In this document: piece by piece, positions 1-8,450 of the stretch
How positions within the stretch are numbered: position 1 is the stretch's first letter
How the letters are laid out: each line of letters opens with the position of its first letter
NCBI GenBank assembly: GCA_965206395.1
Contig: CBDBJK010000038.1
Span: 496,001-560,000, forward strand
Length of the DNA: 64,000 nucleotides
Direction of reading: 5' to 3'
Source of the DNA: CBDBJK01 sp965206395
GTDB taxonomy: Bacteria > Chloroflexota > Dehalococcoidia > Lucifugimonadales > CATOSD01
The notes under the pieces: generated by a model
Told to the model about the DNA's origin: nothing
Seen by the model: the letters and a program-made list of their open reading frames with translations, nothing else
The model's database searches: none
Program-made: the position numbers and the translations under genes

Positions 1-1
1 G

Positions 2-1396
2 ACGGATGACGCTCTAATCGCCAAGTACCTCGACGAACAGGAAATCACCAAAGAAGAGATAAAGGTCGCCTTGCGCAAGGCGACTATTGATTACCGAATC
101 GTGCCAGTCGTGTGTGGAAGCGCCCTCCGTAATCGAGGCGTCCAGCCTCTACTGGATGCAATAGGCGATTACCTTCCCTCTCCGCTGGATGTGCCCGCTG
201 TCGTTGGCACTGAGTACAAGACCGGAGAGGAGATAAGCCGAAAGCCGAGCGAGAACGAGCCGTTTTCGGCGCTGGCATTCAAGACAGTGACCGACTCCTT
301 CATCGGGAGGCTGGTGTACTTCCGTGTTTACTCTGGCACTGCCAGCACAGGGGCGATGGTGTTCAACTCATCCAGAGGCAGAAGAGAGCGCCTTGGCCGA
401 ATCGTCGTAATGCACGCCCAGCGACGTGAAGAGATTGAAAAGGTAGGCCCGGGTCAAATCGTCGCCGCCGTTGGGCTAAAAGACACGTCCACCGGCGACA
501 CCATATGCGACCAGAACGCGCCCATAATTCTTGAAACCATCACCTTCCCAGAACCTGTAATATCGGTTGCCGTGGAACCCAAGTCCCGCGCCGACCAGGA
601 CAAGCTCATCGATGCGCTTGCCAAACTCTCCGACGAAGACCCCACTTTCAAGATTCACAACGACGAAGAGACCGGCCAGACCATTATGTCCGGCATGGGT
701 GAGCTGCACCTGGAGATTCTCGTCGATCGCATGAAGCGGGAATTCAAGGTTGAAGGCAATGTTGGCAAGCCCAAGGTCGCCTATCGAGAGGCTATCACCG
801 CCTTTGCCAGGGCCGAAGGCCGATTCGTTCGACAGTCGGGCGGTCACGGGCAGTACGGCCATGTATGGCTGGAAATCGAGCCGCTAGAGCGGGGCACAGG
901 CGTCCAGTTCGAGAGTAAAATCGTCGGAGGTACGATACCTAGGGAGTTCGTATCGTCAGTCGAAACAGGAGCCAGAAAAGCTCTGACAACAGGGCCTATT
1001 TCCGGCTATCCGATTGTGGACGCGAAAGTAACTCTTGTAGACGGTAGCTATCATGAGGTAGACTCCTCCAATATGTCCTTTGAGATTGCAGGGTCTATAG
1101 CGGCGAAGTCCGTTGTATTGAGGGCAAAGCCCATCCTGCTTGAACCTATAATGCGTCTGGAGATTGTCACTCCAGGTGAGTTTTTGGGCGAAGTGCTTGG
1201 CGATCTTGGCCGCCGCCGTGCTAATATTAAGAGCATCGAAGGCGAGGCTGACATTCAAGCGGTCAAGGCGCAGATTCCCCTCGGCGAAAGCTTCGGATAC
1301 GCGAGCGCGATACGCTCCTTGACGCAAGGCAGGGCCAGCTACACCATGGAGTTCGATAGCTACGAACGTGCGCCAGAGGGAGCAATAGCCACGTAG
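2..1396 (+). CDS. fusA: Elongation factor G, 3' part (5' end outside window)
   Basis: This is the translational GTPase that drives ribosomal translocation and, with RRF, recycling. The frame is open from base 2, so the gene continues to the left. About 464 codons remain of a family length near 700. What is left starts at the end of the G domain (the VCGSAL guanine-contact region is visible) and runs through domains II to V, including the domain III stretch with GMGELHLEI and the domain IV stretch with GGHGQYGHVWLEIEP. It heads the ribosomal superoperon; rpsJ follows after 47 bp with no tuf gene between. Identification is secure; only the true start is unseen. Confidence 0.97.
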   Translation, partial: TDDALIAKYLDEQEITKEEIKVALRKATIDYRIVPVVCGSALRNRGVQPLLDAIGDYLPSPLDVPAVVGTEYKTGEEISRKPSENEPFSALAFKTVTDSFIGRLVYFRVYSGTASTGAMVFNSSRGRRERLGRIVVMHAQRREEIEKVGPGQIVAAVGLKDTSTGDTICDQNAPIILETITFPEPVISVAVEPKSRADQDKLIDALAKLSDEDPTFKIHNDEETGQTIMSGMGELHLEILVDRMKREFKVEGNVGKPKVAYREAITAFARAEGRFVRQSGGHGQYGHVWLEIEPLERGTGVQFESKIVGGTIPREFVSSVETGARKALTTGPISGYPIVDAKVTLVDGSYHEVDSSNMSFEIAGSIAAKSVVLRAKPILLEPIMRLEIVTPGEFLGEVLGDLGRRRANIKSIEGEADIQAVKAQIPLGESFGYASAIRSLTQGRASYTMEFDSYERAPEGAIAT

Positions 1397-1443
1397 ACCT
1401 GCTTTAGATTTACGACTAACAGCTTATTAAAGAGATTGGTGCT

Positions 1444-1755
1444 ATGGTCAACAGACAGAAAATAAGAATCATACTAAGGGCGTTCGATCACAAAATCCTC
1501 GATCAATCGGCTGGTCAAATCGTTGAGGCCGCAGAACGCACCGGCGCGCGCGTCTCTGGCCCCGTGCCACTGCCGACCTCGATCAAGCGGTTCTGCGTAA
1601 TACGGTCGCCACATATCGACAAGGATTCCAGGGAGCACTTTGAGTTGAGAACGCACAACCGCCTCATCGACATTCTGGAACCTACAACAAAAACCATCGA
1701 CTCGCTAACCAGGCTCAACGTGCCTGCCGGAGTCGATATTTCAATCAAACTTTAA
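1444..1755 (+). CDS. rpsJ: 30S ribosomal protein S10
   Basis: S10 is a 30S head protein and also NusE, a partner of NusB in antitermination. At 103 aa it has normal length. The N-terminal IRIILRAFDHKILDQSA stretch and the GPVPLPT loop are diagnostic. The ATG gives the expected N-terminus although the upstream ribosome-binding site is weak. It follows fusA directly and leads the S10 block, with rplC 15 bp downstream. Confidence 0.97.
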   Translation: MVNRQKIRIILRAFDHKILDQSAGQIVEAAERTGARVSGPVPLPTSIKRFCVIRSPHIDKDSREHFELRTHNRLIDILEPTTKTIDSLTRLNVPAGVDISIKL

Positions 1756-1770
1756 CCGAGAAAACTAATA

Positions 1771-2403
1771 ATGACAGTTCATGCGTTTTTAGGGAAAAAG
1801 ATTGGTACTACACAAGTCTTTCACGAGAGCGGAGTGTCCGACTGCGTGACCGCTATTCAGGCAGGCCCTTGCACCGTAACTCAGGTCAAGACGGTAGACA
1901 AGGATGGCTATGCCAGTGTGCAGTTGGGATATGAACCTGTAAAGCAAGTCAATAAGCCCATGTCAGGCCATCTCAAAGATTCCGGCAAGCTCTTCCGTCA
2001 CCTTCGTGAAGTCAAAGCGGACGATGTGTCGGACTTCGAGGTAGGCCAGGAAATAGACACGAGCGTCTTTGAGGCGGGAGAGATAGTCGACGCGATTGGC
2101 TTGACCAAAGGCAGAGGCTTCGCCGGAGGGGTCAAGCGGCACGGATTTCACGGAGGCCCAAAGACTCACGGTCAGTCTGACCGCCATCGCGCGCCAGGTT
2201 CCATTGGCGCGGGCACGACGCCCGGTCGAGTCCTCAAAGGACTGAAGATGGCTGGACACATGGGCAACAACCGGGTCACAATCCGCAACCTGGAAATCGT
2301 GTCAGTAGATCAAGAGAGAAACTTGCTGTTTATCAAAGGGGCCGTTCCCGGAGCGCGCAACTCACTACTCATTATCCGGAAAACGGGCCGTAGGAGTAAT
2401 TAA
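1771..2403 (+). CDS. rplC: 50S ribosomal protein L3
   Basis: L3 binds 23S rRNA early in assembly and reaches toward the peptidyl transferase centre. At 210 aa it has the family length. The conserved loop with GGPKTHGQSDRHRAPGSIG and the following RVLKGLKMAGHMG is present, including the Gln that is methylated in many bacteria. It sits between rpsJ and rplD with short gaps, consistent with cotranscription. Confidence 0.97.
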   Translation: MTVHAFLGKKIGTTQVFHESGVSDCVTAIQAGPCTVTQVKTVDKDGYASVQLGYEPVKQVNKPMSGHLKDSGKLFRHLREVKADDVSDFEVGQEIDTSVFEAGEIVDAIGLTKGRGFAGGVKRHGFHGGPKTHGQSDRHRAPGSIGAGTTPGRVLKGLKMAGHMGNNRVTIRNLEIVSVDQERNLLFIKGAVPGARNSLLIIRKTGRRSN

Positions 2404-2408
2404 CAGTC

Positions 2409-3080
2409 GTGGAGCTTAAACTCAGGAACATCCAGGGCGAAGTAATAGGCAACGTCGAGGTCAGCAACCGTGTTTTCGATGCGCCCATGAATGAAGCCCT
2501 CGTGCATCAGGTAATGGTGGGCCAACTCGCCAATGCTCGCCAGGGCACAGCCAAGACGAAGACTCGCACATACGTCTCCGGCGGCGGCGCGAAGCCCAGG
2601 CCACAGAAGTACACAGGCCGCTCTCGTCAAGGCTCTATACGCGCTCCGCACTGGAAAGGTGGAGGAGTGGTCTTCGGCCCCGTTCCAAGAAGCTACCGTC
2701 ACTACACGCCAGTTAGGATGAGGCGGCAATCCCTGGTTGCTATGCTTTCCGACAAGGTGAGAGCAGACCAGTTGATAGTGTTAGATAACCTTGACCTTGA
2801 GCAGCCCAAAACAAAAGAAATGATCAAAGTGTTGAGGGCGCTCGAGGTGGATTCCACGGCGCTTCTGGTGGCGGACGGCGCAGATAAATTGGTGCTGCGC
2901 TCCGTGCAGAATATTCCTAAAATCAAGATGCTGCCTGCATCGCTGCTCAACACACTTGACCTTCTCAATCACCGCAAGCTCGTTATGACGCTCGATGCGG
3001 TCAGAAAAGCGGAAGAGCTTTGGAGCGGGCCGTTCGGGCGACAAGAACGACAGGCTGCTCAGGCTGCCAAGGAAGAGTAG
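2409..3080 (+). CDS. rplD: 50S ribosomal protein L4
   Basis: L4 lines the exit tunnel and, in enterobacteria, is the autogenous regulator of the S10 operon. At 223 aa it is slightly longer than usual. The tunnel-loop region KTKTRTYVSGGGAKPRPQK and the GGGVVFGP motif are clear. The start is GTG, 5 bp after the rplC stop, and gives the expected VELKL-type N-terminus. The C-terminus ends in an Ala/Gln/Glu-rich tail. Confidence 0.96.
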   Translation: MELKLRNIQGEVIGNVEVSNRVFDAPMNEALVHQVMVGQLANARQGTAKTKTRTYVSGGGAKPRPQKYTGRSRQGSIRAPHWKGGGVVFGPVPRSYRHYTPVRMRRQSLVAMLSDKVRADQLIVLDNLDLEQPKTKEMIKVLRALEVDSTALLVADGADKLVLRSVQNIPKIKMLPASLLNTLDLLNHRKLVMTLDAVRKAEELWSGPFGRQERQAAQAAKEE

Positions 3081-3083
3081 ACG

Positions 3084-3368
3084 ATGCATACCTTTGAAAT
3101 TTTGAGAAGACCGTTGATAACTGAAAAAAGCACTGACCTGCAAGAAGATGGCAGGTATTCTTTCGAGGTCGCTACTGACGCCACCAAACACCAGATAAAG
3201 TGGGCAGTAGAAGAGGCCTTTAGCGTTAAAGTGATCAAGGTAAACACGATGAATGTGAAGGGGAAACGCAAGCGGTTTGGCCCTCGCGTCACCCTGCAAA
3301 AGTCGTGGAAGAAGGCTCTAGTGACTCTGGCTCCCGGCCAGACTATAACGATATTTGAGGGGGTTTAG
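3084..3368 (+). CDS. rplW: 50S ribosomal protein L23
   Basis: L23 lies at the tunnel exit and docks trigger factor and SRP. It is 94 aa, normal length. The N-terminal ILRRPLITEKSTDL and the C-terminal basic hairpin (VKGKRKRFGPR) are characteristic. It starts 3 bp after rplD and its stop codon directly abuts the rplB start, so translation is probably coupled. Confidence 0.96.
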   Translation: MHTFEILRRPLITEKSTDLQEDGRYSFEVATDATKHQIKWAVEEAFSVKVIKVNTMNVKGKRKRFGPRVTLQKSWKKALVTLAPGQTITIFEGV

Positions 3369-4199
3369 ATGCCACTAAGAGCGCGTAAACCTATGACACC
3401 CGGACAGCGAGGCGTTGTGCTTCAGACGTCCGAAGATATTACTAGGCGTCAGCCCAAAAAATCCCTGGTGCTGCCTCTAAAGAAGCGCGGCGGCAGAAAT
3501 TCCAGTGGCAAGATCACTGTGCGCCACCGCGGTGGAGGCCACAAGCGGCGGTTGCGTATAATAGACTTCAAACGCAATAAGTTTGGGGTGCCGGGCGAAG
3601 TTACTACTATTGAGTACGATCCGAACCGCACCGCTCGTATTGCCCTCATCAAGTACGCCGATGGTGACTGGCGATACATCCTTGCTCCTAACGGACTGCA
3701 GGTCGGTGATCGAATCGAGTCAGGAGAGCAGGTGGAGCAGCGAGTTGGCAATGCCCTTCCGCTGAAGTCAATTCGCCCTGGAACGCTGGTTCACAACATA
3801 GAGTTGAAAATCGGCAAAGGTGGGCAGATAGTCCGCAGCGCCGGTGGTTCCGCTCAATTGCTTGCCAGAGAAGAAAAATACAGCCTTCTGCGGTTGCCCT
3901 CTGGAGAGGTGCGCTACGTCCTCAGCGAGTGCATGGCGACCGTAGGTCAGGTCAGCGCGATAGACCATAAAAACGTCAAGCTTGGCAAGGCAGGGCGCAA
4001 ACGCAACATGGGCTGGAGGCCTTCGGTACGCGGAGTCGTGATGTCGCCCAGAGACCACCCGCATGGTGGTGGCGAAGGACGGTCACCCATTGGAATGCCC
4101 GGCCCGAAGACGCCCTGGGGAAAGCCCGCGCTGGGATACAGAACGCGCGGTAAGAAAGCCTCGGACAAGCTCATCGTGCGTCGAAGGTATCAGAAATAG
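3369..4199 (+). CDS. rplB: 50S ribosomal protein L2
   Basis: L2 is required for subunit association and peptidyl transferase assembly. At 276 aa it has the family length. The conserved stretch with the HPHGGGEGRSPIGMPG core, containing the His implicated in 50S activity, is intact near residues 225-250. It begins immediately after the rplW stop codon. Confidence 0.97.
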   Translation: MPLRARKPMTPGQRGVVLQTSEDITRRQPKKSLVLPLKKRGGRNSSGKITVRHRGGGHKRRLRIIDFKRNKFGVPGEVTTIEYDPNRTARIALIKYADGDWRYILAPNGLQVGDRIESGEQVEQRVGNALPLKSIRPGTLVHNIELKIGKGGQIVRSAGGSAQLLAREEKYSLLRLPSGEVRYVLSECMATVGQVSAIDHKNVKLGKAGRKRNMGWRPSVRGVVMSPRDHPHGGGEGRSPIGMPGPKTPWGKPALGYRTRGKKASDKLIVRRRYQK

Positions 4200-4217
4200 G
4201 CCCGAGGGAGATAAACT

Positions 4218-4505
4218 ATGTCGAGGTCAATCAAAAAAGGGCCTTTCGTTCATCCTAAGCTAATCAAAAAGGTGGACGAGGCGCGACGCAGCAGCAGCAG
4301 AGCAGTCATACGGACGTGGTCAAGAGCGTCCGTGATAATGCCCGACATGCTGGGCCTAACCGTTGCTGTGCACGATGGTCGTCGCATGGTTCCATTGTTC
4401 ATTACCGAGAATATGGTAGGCCATAAACTTGGCGAATTCGCACCGACCAGAACTTTCAGGGGACACTCCTCGAAGTCAGAACGAAGCAGTGCGGTAAGAA
4501 GATAG
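4218..4505 (+). CDS. rpsS: 30S ribosomal protein S19
   Basis: S19 is a 30S head protein that pairs with S13. It is 95 aa with the typical MSRSIKKGPFVH start and a GHKLGEFAPTRTFRGH core. A GGGAG ribosome-binding site precedes the ATG. It is followed by an unusually long 103-bp spacer with a stem-loop before rplV. Confidence 0.97.
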   Translation: MSRSIKKGPFVHPKLIKKVDEARRSSSRAVIRTWSRASVIMPDMLGLTVAVHDGRRMVPLFITENMVGHKLGEFAPTRTFRGHSSKSERSSAVRR

Positions 4506-4538
4506 AAAATTTCATTTAGCCCTTCCATAAAAAAAGAT

Positions 4539-4569
4539 GCCTCCAGTCTCCTCTGAGAAGCATGGAGGC
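4539..4569 (+). promoter_or_regulatory. Stem-loop in the rpsS-rplV spacer
   Basis: GCCTCCA (4539-4545) pairs with TGGAGGC (4563-4569), and a smaller TCTC/GAGA stem lies inside the loop. A T-rich stretch follows downstream but there is no clean U-tract. It could be a weak attenuator, an RNA-processing site or a protein-binding leader within the S10 block. Function is inference; the pairing is visible. Confidence 0.4.
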
Positions 4570-4608
4570 GTTTCCAGATTGTTATTTTAGGTCAAAGAAG
4601 GAAAAAAC

Positions 4609-4950
4609 GTGGCCGTTACAGCGAAAGCGAAAGACACGGGAATATCTGTGAAGAAACTTCTGCCCATACTTGACCTCGTCAGAGGCAAGAAGGCGGAAGA
4701 AGCCTTGAATATGCTTCGATTTCTTCCCTCTCCGGCGGCTGCACGCGTAGCCAAAGTAGTCGCGTCCGCCGTTGCCAATGCGGAGAACGAGTTGCTCGCG
4801 CGTCCTTCAGAGTTACGCATAGTTCAGATATTCGCAAACGAAGGGCCGCGCACCAAGCGTTTCCGAGCGAGAGCGAGGGGCCGGGTCGCGAAGATTATCA
4901 GGAGAAACAGCCACATCACCGTCGTAGTAGACGAGGAGGAGGGCCTTTAA
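4609..4950 (+). CDS. rplV: 50S ribosomal protein L22
   Basis: L22 forms part of the exit-tunnel constriction. It is 113 aa, starting at GTG behind an AAGGA ribosome-binding site. The conserved LDLVRGKKAEEALNML region and the tunnel hairpin with the GPRTKRFRARARGRV run near residues 85-100 are present. It is followed by rpsC after 2 bp. Confidence 0.96.
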   Translation: MAVTAKAKDTGISVKKLLPILDLVRGKKAEEALNMLRFLPSPAAARVAKVVASAVANAENELLARPSELRIVQIFANEGPRTKRFRARARGRVAKIIRRNSHITVVVDEEEGL

Positions 4951-4952
4951 GC

Positions 4953-5699
4953 GTGGGTCAAAAAACACACCCCATAGGCTTCCGCCTGGGCATAGTTAAA
5001 GATTGGCAGGCGACTTGGTTTGCTCACAAGGCGGTCGACTACAGGAATCTTGTCAAAGAAGACCTGTCCATACGCGGCACAATCCTTGGTAAATACCCAG
5101 ATGCAGGAATCTCTCGCATTGAGATCGAGCGTGGCAACAACGACGTGATAATTACGATCCATACCGCAAGGCCTGGTATCGTGATTGGTCGTGGAGGCCA
5201 GCGAGTCGAAGAACTGAGAAAGATTCTCGAAGACATCACCGAGAGGCGCGCTAGACTCAACGTGCAGGAGATTCGTCAGCCAGAGTTGGACGCATACCTC
5301 GTCGCCCGCAACGTGGCAGATCAATTGGTGCGGCGTATAGCCTTTCGTCGGGCCATCCGCCAGGCCGTAACCCGCACGATGCAGGCAGGCGCGGAAGGCA
5401 CAAAGATTCTGATTTCAGGTAGACTGGGCGGGGCTGATATAGCTCGCAAAGAAAAGGCCATGGAGGGAAGGGTTCCGCTTCATACGCTTCGAGCCGACAT
5501 AGACTATGGTCTGGCGGAGGCGGCTACCGAGTTCGGTCGAATCGGGGTCAAGGTCTGGATATACAAAGGCGAAATCCTCCCTGTCAAACGCATAGAGGAC
5601 AGCCTTGAGGATATGCCCCCGATAGAGGTTACACTCACACCAGAGGACGACACACCAGAGGACGAGACGACAACAGATGCTACAACCCAAGAGAGTTAA
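4953..5699 (+). CDS. rpsC: 30S ribosomal protein S3 with acidic C-terminal tail
   Basis: S3 guards the mRNA entry channel. The 248-aa protein starts at GTG with GQKTHPIGFRLG, and has an N-terminal KH domain with the GxxG loop in IGRGGQRVEEL (about residues 75-85) and the C-terminal S3 domain. The last ~25 residues are rich in Asp, Glu and Thr, an acidic extension. The 3' end overlaps the canonical start of rplP by 23 bp. Confidence 0.96.
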   Translation: MGQKTHPIGFRLGIVKDWQATWFAHKAVDYRNLVKEDLSIRGTILGKYPDAGISRIEIERGNNDVIITIHTARPGIVIGRGGQRVEELRKILEDITERRARLNVQEIRQPELDAYLVARNVADQLVRRIAFRRAIRQAVTRTMQAGAEGTKILISGRLGGADIARKEKAMEGRVPLHTLRADIDYGLAEAATEFGRIGVKVWIYKGEILPVKRIEDSLEDMPPIEVTLTPEDDTPEDETTTDATTQES

Positions 5700-6096
5700 A
5701 TATCGGAACCAACATCGAGGCCGGCGTAAGGGTATGGCAGTCGCCGGCAGCACGATAAATTTTGGCGAGTACGCCCTGAAAGCTACTGAATGCGCCTGGG
5801 TTACCTCGCGTCAGATTGAAGCCGCCCGTCGCGCTATGACTCGCTACGCGCGCAGAGGGGGCAGGATTTGGATACGCATATTTCCTGACAAGTCCGTGAC
5901 AGCGCGTGCAGCGGAAACCCGCATGGGCAGCGGAAAAGGTGCTGTCGATCACTGGGTAGCAGTAATCAGGCCAGGGAGAATCATGTTTGAGATGGCAGGT
6001 GTGCCGGAAGAAGTGGCAATGGAAGCTCTCAGACTTGCGTCTTCGAAGCTCCCGATGGGCACCAAGATCGTAACAAGGCACACAGTCCAGACTTAG
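5677..6096 (+). CDS. rplP: 50S ribosomal protein L16
   Basis: L16 organises the A-site region of 23S rRNA. It is 139 aa and begins MLQPKRVKYRNQHRG, the family's standard N-terminus, which fixes the start inside the last codons of rpsC (23-bp overlap). The GKGAVDHWVAVIRPGR region is conserved. The overlap suggests translational coupling to S3. Confidence 0.96.
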   Translation: MLQPKRVKYRNQHRGRRKGMAVAGSTINFGEYALKATECAWVTSRQIEAARRAMTRYARRGGRIWIRIFPDKSVTARAAETRMGSGKGAVDHWVAVIRPGRIMFEMAGVPEEVAMEALRLASSKLPMGTKIVTRHTVQT

Positions 6097-6127
6097 ATTC
6101 AGCAAAAGTTATTTAAGGTCGGTAAGC

Positions 6128-6325
6128 ATGGAAATAGATGATTTAAGAGCTATGACAGATGATGAGCTTCGAGACGAACTCGAAGCGACCCATCGAGAGT
6201 TGATGAACTTGAGGTTCCGCACCGCCACGATGCAGTTGGCGAATGTTAACGAAATCAGAAAGGCCAGAAAACGCATCGCTAGAATCAAGACGCTGTTGCG
6301 CGAACGAGAGCTGGCTAGGGTATAA
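6128..6325 (+). CDS. rpmC: 50S ribosomal protein L29
   Basis: L29 is a small helical protein at the tunnel exit next to L23. It is 65 aa with the typical LRAMTDDELRDEL start and the NLRFRTATMQLANVNEIRKARKRIARIKT core. One base separates its stop from the S17 start. Confidence 0.95.
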   Translation: MEIDDLRAMTDDELRDELEATHRELMNLRFRTATMQLANVNEIRKARKRIARIKTLLRERELARV

Positions 6326-6326
6326 G

Positions 6327-6719
6327 ATGAGCTTTGAAAGACGCAAAGTCCGAATCGGCACAGTAGTTAGCGACAAGATGGACAAGACGGTTGTCGTCGC
6401 CGTTGAATGGCGACAGCCTTACGCGCTATACAGAAAGTCCGTCAAACGTCGCACGAAATTTAATGCGCACGACGGTGAAAACCAGTATAAAGTGGGCGAC
6501 TTGGTAAGAATCTTGGAAGGCAGACCGATTTCCAAGACCAAGCGTTGGCGAGTCGTCGAACTGTTGCAGCGCGAAGATATCGCGGAAGTGCAGCCAGACG
6601 ATATAGTCGTCGAAGAAGCCACTGAAGAAATAGTGGCCGAGGTTGAAACGACAGAGGAAGAGCCTGGCACTGATGAATCAGGCGAGGACGAAGGCGAGAA
6701 GGAGACGGACGGGCAATGA
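6327..6719 (+). CDS. rpsQ: 30S ribosomal protein S17 with long acidic C-terminal extension
   Basis: S17 is a primary 16S rRNA binder with an OB fold. The ATG at 6327, one base after rpmC, gives MSFERRKVRIGTVVSDKMDKTVVV, matching the family; a longer upstream frame would overlap rpmC heavily and is rejected. The protein is 130 aa against a usual 80-90. Residues 1-85 are S17; the last ~45 are almost all Glu, Asp, Thr, Val and Gly. The stop overlaps the rplN start (ATGA). The role of the tail is unknown. Confidence 0.95.
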   Translation: MSFERRKVRIGTVVSDKMDKTVVVAVEWRQPYALYRKSVKRRTKFNAHDGENQYKVGDLVRILEGRPISKTKRWRVVELLQREDIAEVQPDDIVVEEATEEIVAEVETTEEEPGTDESGEDEGEKETDGQ

Positions 6720-7084
6720 TACAGATTTATAGTCGCCTTAGAGTTGCTGATAACTCAGGGGCCAAGGTCATCAGTTGCATCGGAGTCCCCGGCGGCAGCG
6801 GCAGACGCTATGCGTGGCTGGGTGACGTTATCGTGGCATCGGTAAAAGAGGCTGCGCCCGCCGCGGGTGTGAAAAAGGGCGAGGTCGTGAAGGCGGTAGT
6901 GGTGAGAACAGTAAAGCCGCACCGCAGGACAGACGGCTCCCATATTCGCTTCGACGACAATGCCGCCGTGCTTATCAATGACGAGATGATGCCTCGTGGC
7001 ACCCGCATATTTGGGCCAGTGGCAAGAGAGCTTCGTGAGAAAAACTTTATGCGCATCGTTTCCCTAGCACCAGAGGTCATATAA
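6716..7084 (+). CDS. rplN: 50S ribosomal protein L14
   Basis: L14 contributes to intersubunit bridges. It is 122 aa, exactly the family length, starting MIQIYSRLRVADNSGAK. The ATG overlaps the rpsQ stop by 4 bp and the stop overlaps the rplX start by 1 bp, so three genes are translationally linked. Confidence 0.97.
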   Translation: MIQIYSRLRVADNSGAKVISCIGVPGGSGRRYAWLGDVIVASVKEAAPAAGVKKGEVVKAVVVRTVKPHRRTDGSHIRFDDNAAVLINDEMMPRGTRIFGPVARELREKNFMRIVSLAPEVI

Positions 7085-7395
7085 TGAAACTTCGCGCTAA
7101 CGACAACGTTCTGGTCATCAGAGGGAAGGATCGCGGCAAAACGGCGCGCATTCAGCAGACCTTTCCTCGCGATAAAAAGGTGCTGGTGGAAGGCGTGAAC
7201 GTTGTTATGCGCCACACCAAACCATCTGGCGGAATCAGACAAGGCGGCATCATTCAAAAAGAGCTTCCCATGTGGGCCTCAAAAGTGATGCTAATATGCA
7301 ACCACTGTAATCGTCCAACCAAGGTAACCAGCAGGCATCAGGCAGATGGCACAAAGGCCAGGGCCTGCAACAGGTGTCAGGAAGTGATCGAGTGA
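7084..7395 (+). CDS. rplX: 50S ribosomal protein L24
   Basis: L24 is an assembly initiator protein. It is 103 aa with the KOW motif at the N-terminus (DNVLVIRGKDRGKTARI) and a C-terminal zinc-ribbon-like pair, CNHC and CNRC, seen in many L24 proteins. Its stop overlaps the likely GTG start of rplE. Confidence 0.96.
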   Translation: MKLRANDNVLVIRGKDRGKTARIQQTFPRDKKVLVEGVNVVMRHTKPSGGIRQGGIIQKELPMWASKVMLICNHCNRPTKVTSRHQADGTKARACNRCQEVIE

Positions 7396-8180
7396 CCCCC
7401 GAAGAGAACAATCAAAGCGAAGAGCAACCATCCGAAGAAGCAGCGCCAGAGGAGCCTGCCGCACCCAAGCGACGCGCAACTCGCAGCCGAGCTAGCGCGG
7501 CCACAAATGCGGAGGGCGAAGCTAAACCTGCTCCTCGCCGTCGGCGACGCGCTAGCGAACCGGCAGCAGAGGCAGAGGCGGAGGCTGCAAAGAAAGAGGC
7601 AGTTACACCAAGAGCTACGCAGCGAGTCCTTCAGAAACTGAGGACCGAAGTCGGGCCGGTGTTGATGCAAGAATTTAGCTACACCAGCTCAATGCAAGTA
7701 CCACGCCTTTCAAAAATCATCCTGAATATCGGCATGGGCGAGGCTCTTCTGAATGCCAGGGCCATGGAAAGCGCGACCCGCGACCTCACGCTAATCTCAG
7801 GACAGCGGCCGATTACGAACCGCGCCAAAAAATCTATCGCAGGATTCAAAATAAGAGAAGGAATGGCGATAGGGGTGAGTGTGACGATGCGTGGCAGGCG
7901 CATGTACGAGTTCTACGACCGATTAGTAAGCTCTGCCCTTCCGAGAATCAGGGACTTCCAGGGGGTCTCACGCGAAGCCTTTGACGGAAGAGGTAATTTC
8001 GCGCTGGGGATTCGGGAGCAGGTCATCTTTCCAGAGATAGATTACAACACCATCGACCGCCTCCGCAGCCTTCAGGTAGTCATCGTGACCACCGCGCCAA
8101 CAGACAGGGAAGGGATGAGACTGCTGGAATTGTTGGGAATGCCCTTCAGTAGAAGCAGCGATGCGGTTAGGGCGGCATAG
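7392..8180 (+). CDS. rplE: 50S ribosomal protein L5 with long N-terminal extension
   Basis: L5 binds 5S rRNA in the central protuberance. The L5 fold (about 180 aa, from LQKLRTEVGPVLMQEF, with the KIILNIGMGEA and ITNRAKKSIAGFKIREG motifs) is intact at the C-terminus. It is preceded by about 75-80 residues made mostly of Ala, Glu, Pro and Arg, including an Arg run. I choose the GTG at 7392, overlapping the rplX stop as GTGA; a GTG at 7374 in the same frame would add six residues. A start right before the L5 core has no good candidate, so the extension appears to be translated. Confidence 0.9.
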   Translation: MTPEENNQSEEQPSEEAAPEEPAAPKRRATRSRASAATNAEGEAKPAPRRRRRASEPAAEAEAEAAKKEAVTPRATQRVLQKLRTEVGPVLMQEFSYTSSMQVPRLSKIILNIGMGEALLNARAMESATRDLTLISGQRPITNRAKKSIAGFKIREGMAIGVSVTMRGRRMYEFYDRLVSSALPRIRDFQGVSREAFDGRGNFALGIREQVIFPEIDYNTIDRLRSLQVVIVTTAPTDREGMRLLELLGMPFSRSSDAVRAA

Positions 8181-8220
8181 AGCTAGAACGATTATCTTAA
8201 CTGGCGTGAGGTGAAGTGCA

Positions 8221-8406
8221 TTGGCAAAAACGTCTAAAATAGCAAGATGGAAAAGGCCTCAGACATTCAAGGTGAGGTATAAGAACCGGTGCAACCGATG
8301 TGGCAGGCCCAGGGCATATATCAGGCACTTTGGCCTTTGCCGCATCTGTTTCAGGGAATTGGCGTTGAGTGGATTCCTTCCGGGCGTGCGCAAGGCTAGT
8401 TGGTAA
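8221..8406 (+). CDS. rpsZ: 30S ribosomal protein S14, zinc-binding type
   Basis: S14 is a 30S head protein. At 61 aa this is the short zinc-dependent form, with CNRC and CRIC pairs (NRCNRCGRPRAYIRHFGLCRICFREL). It starts at TTG with AKTSKIARWKRP. The zinc-type rather than the long zinc-free type fits Gram-positive and Chloroflexota operons. Confidence 0.96.
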   Translation: MAKTSKIARWKRPQTFKVRYKNRCNRCGRPRAYIRHFGLCRICFRELALSGFLPGVRKASW

Positions 8407-8450
8407 GAAACTTCAATCGTTAGAATATAGCCTCAAGGCGGGGTACGAGT

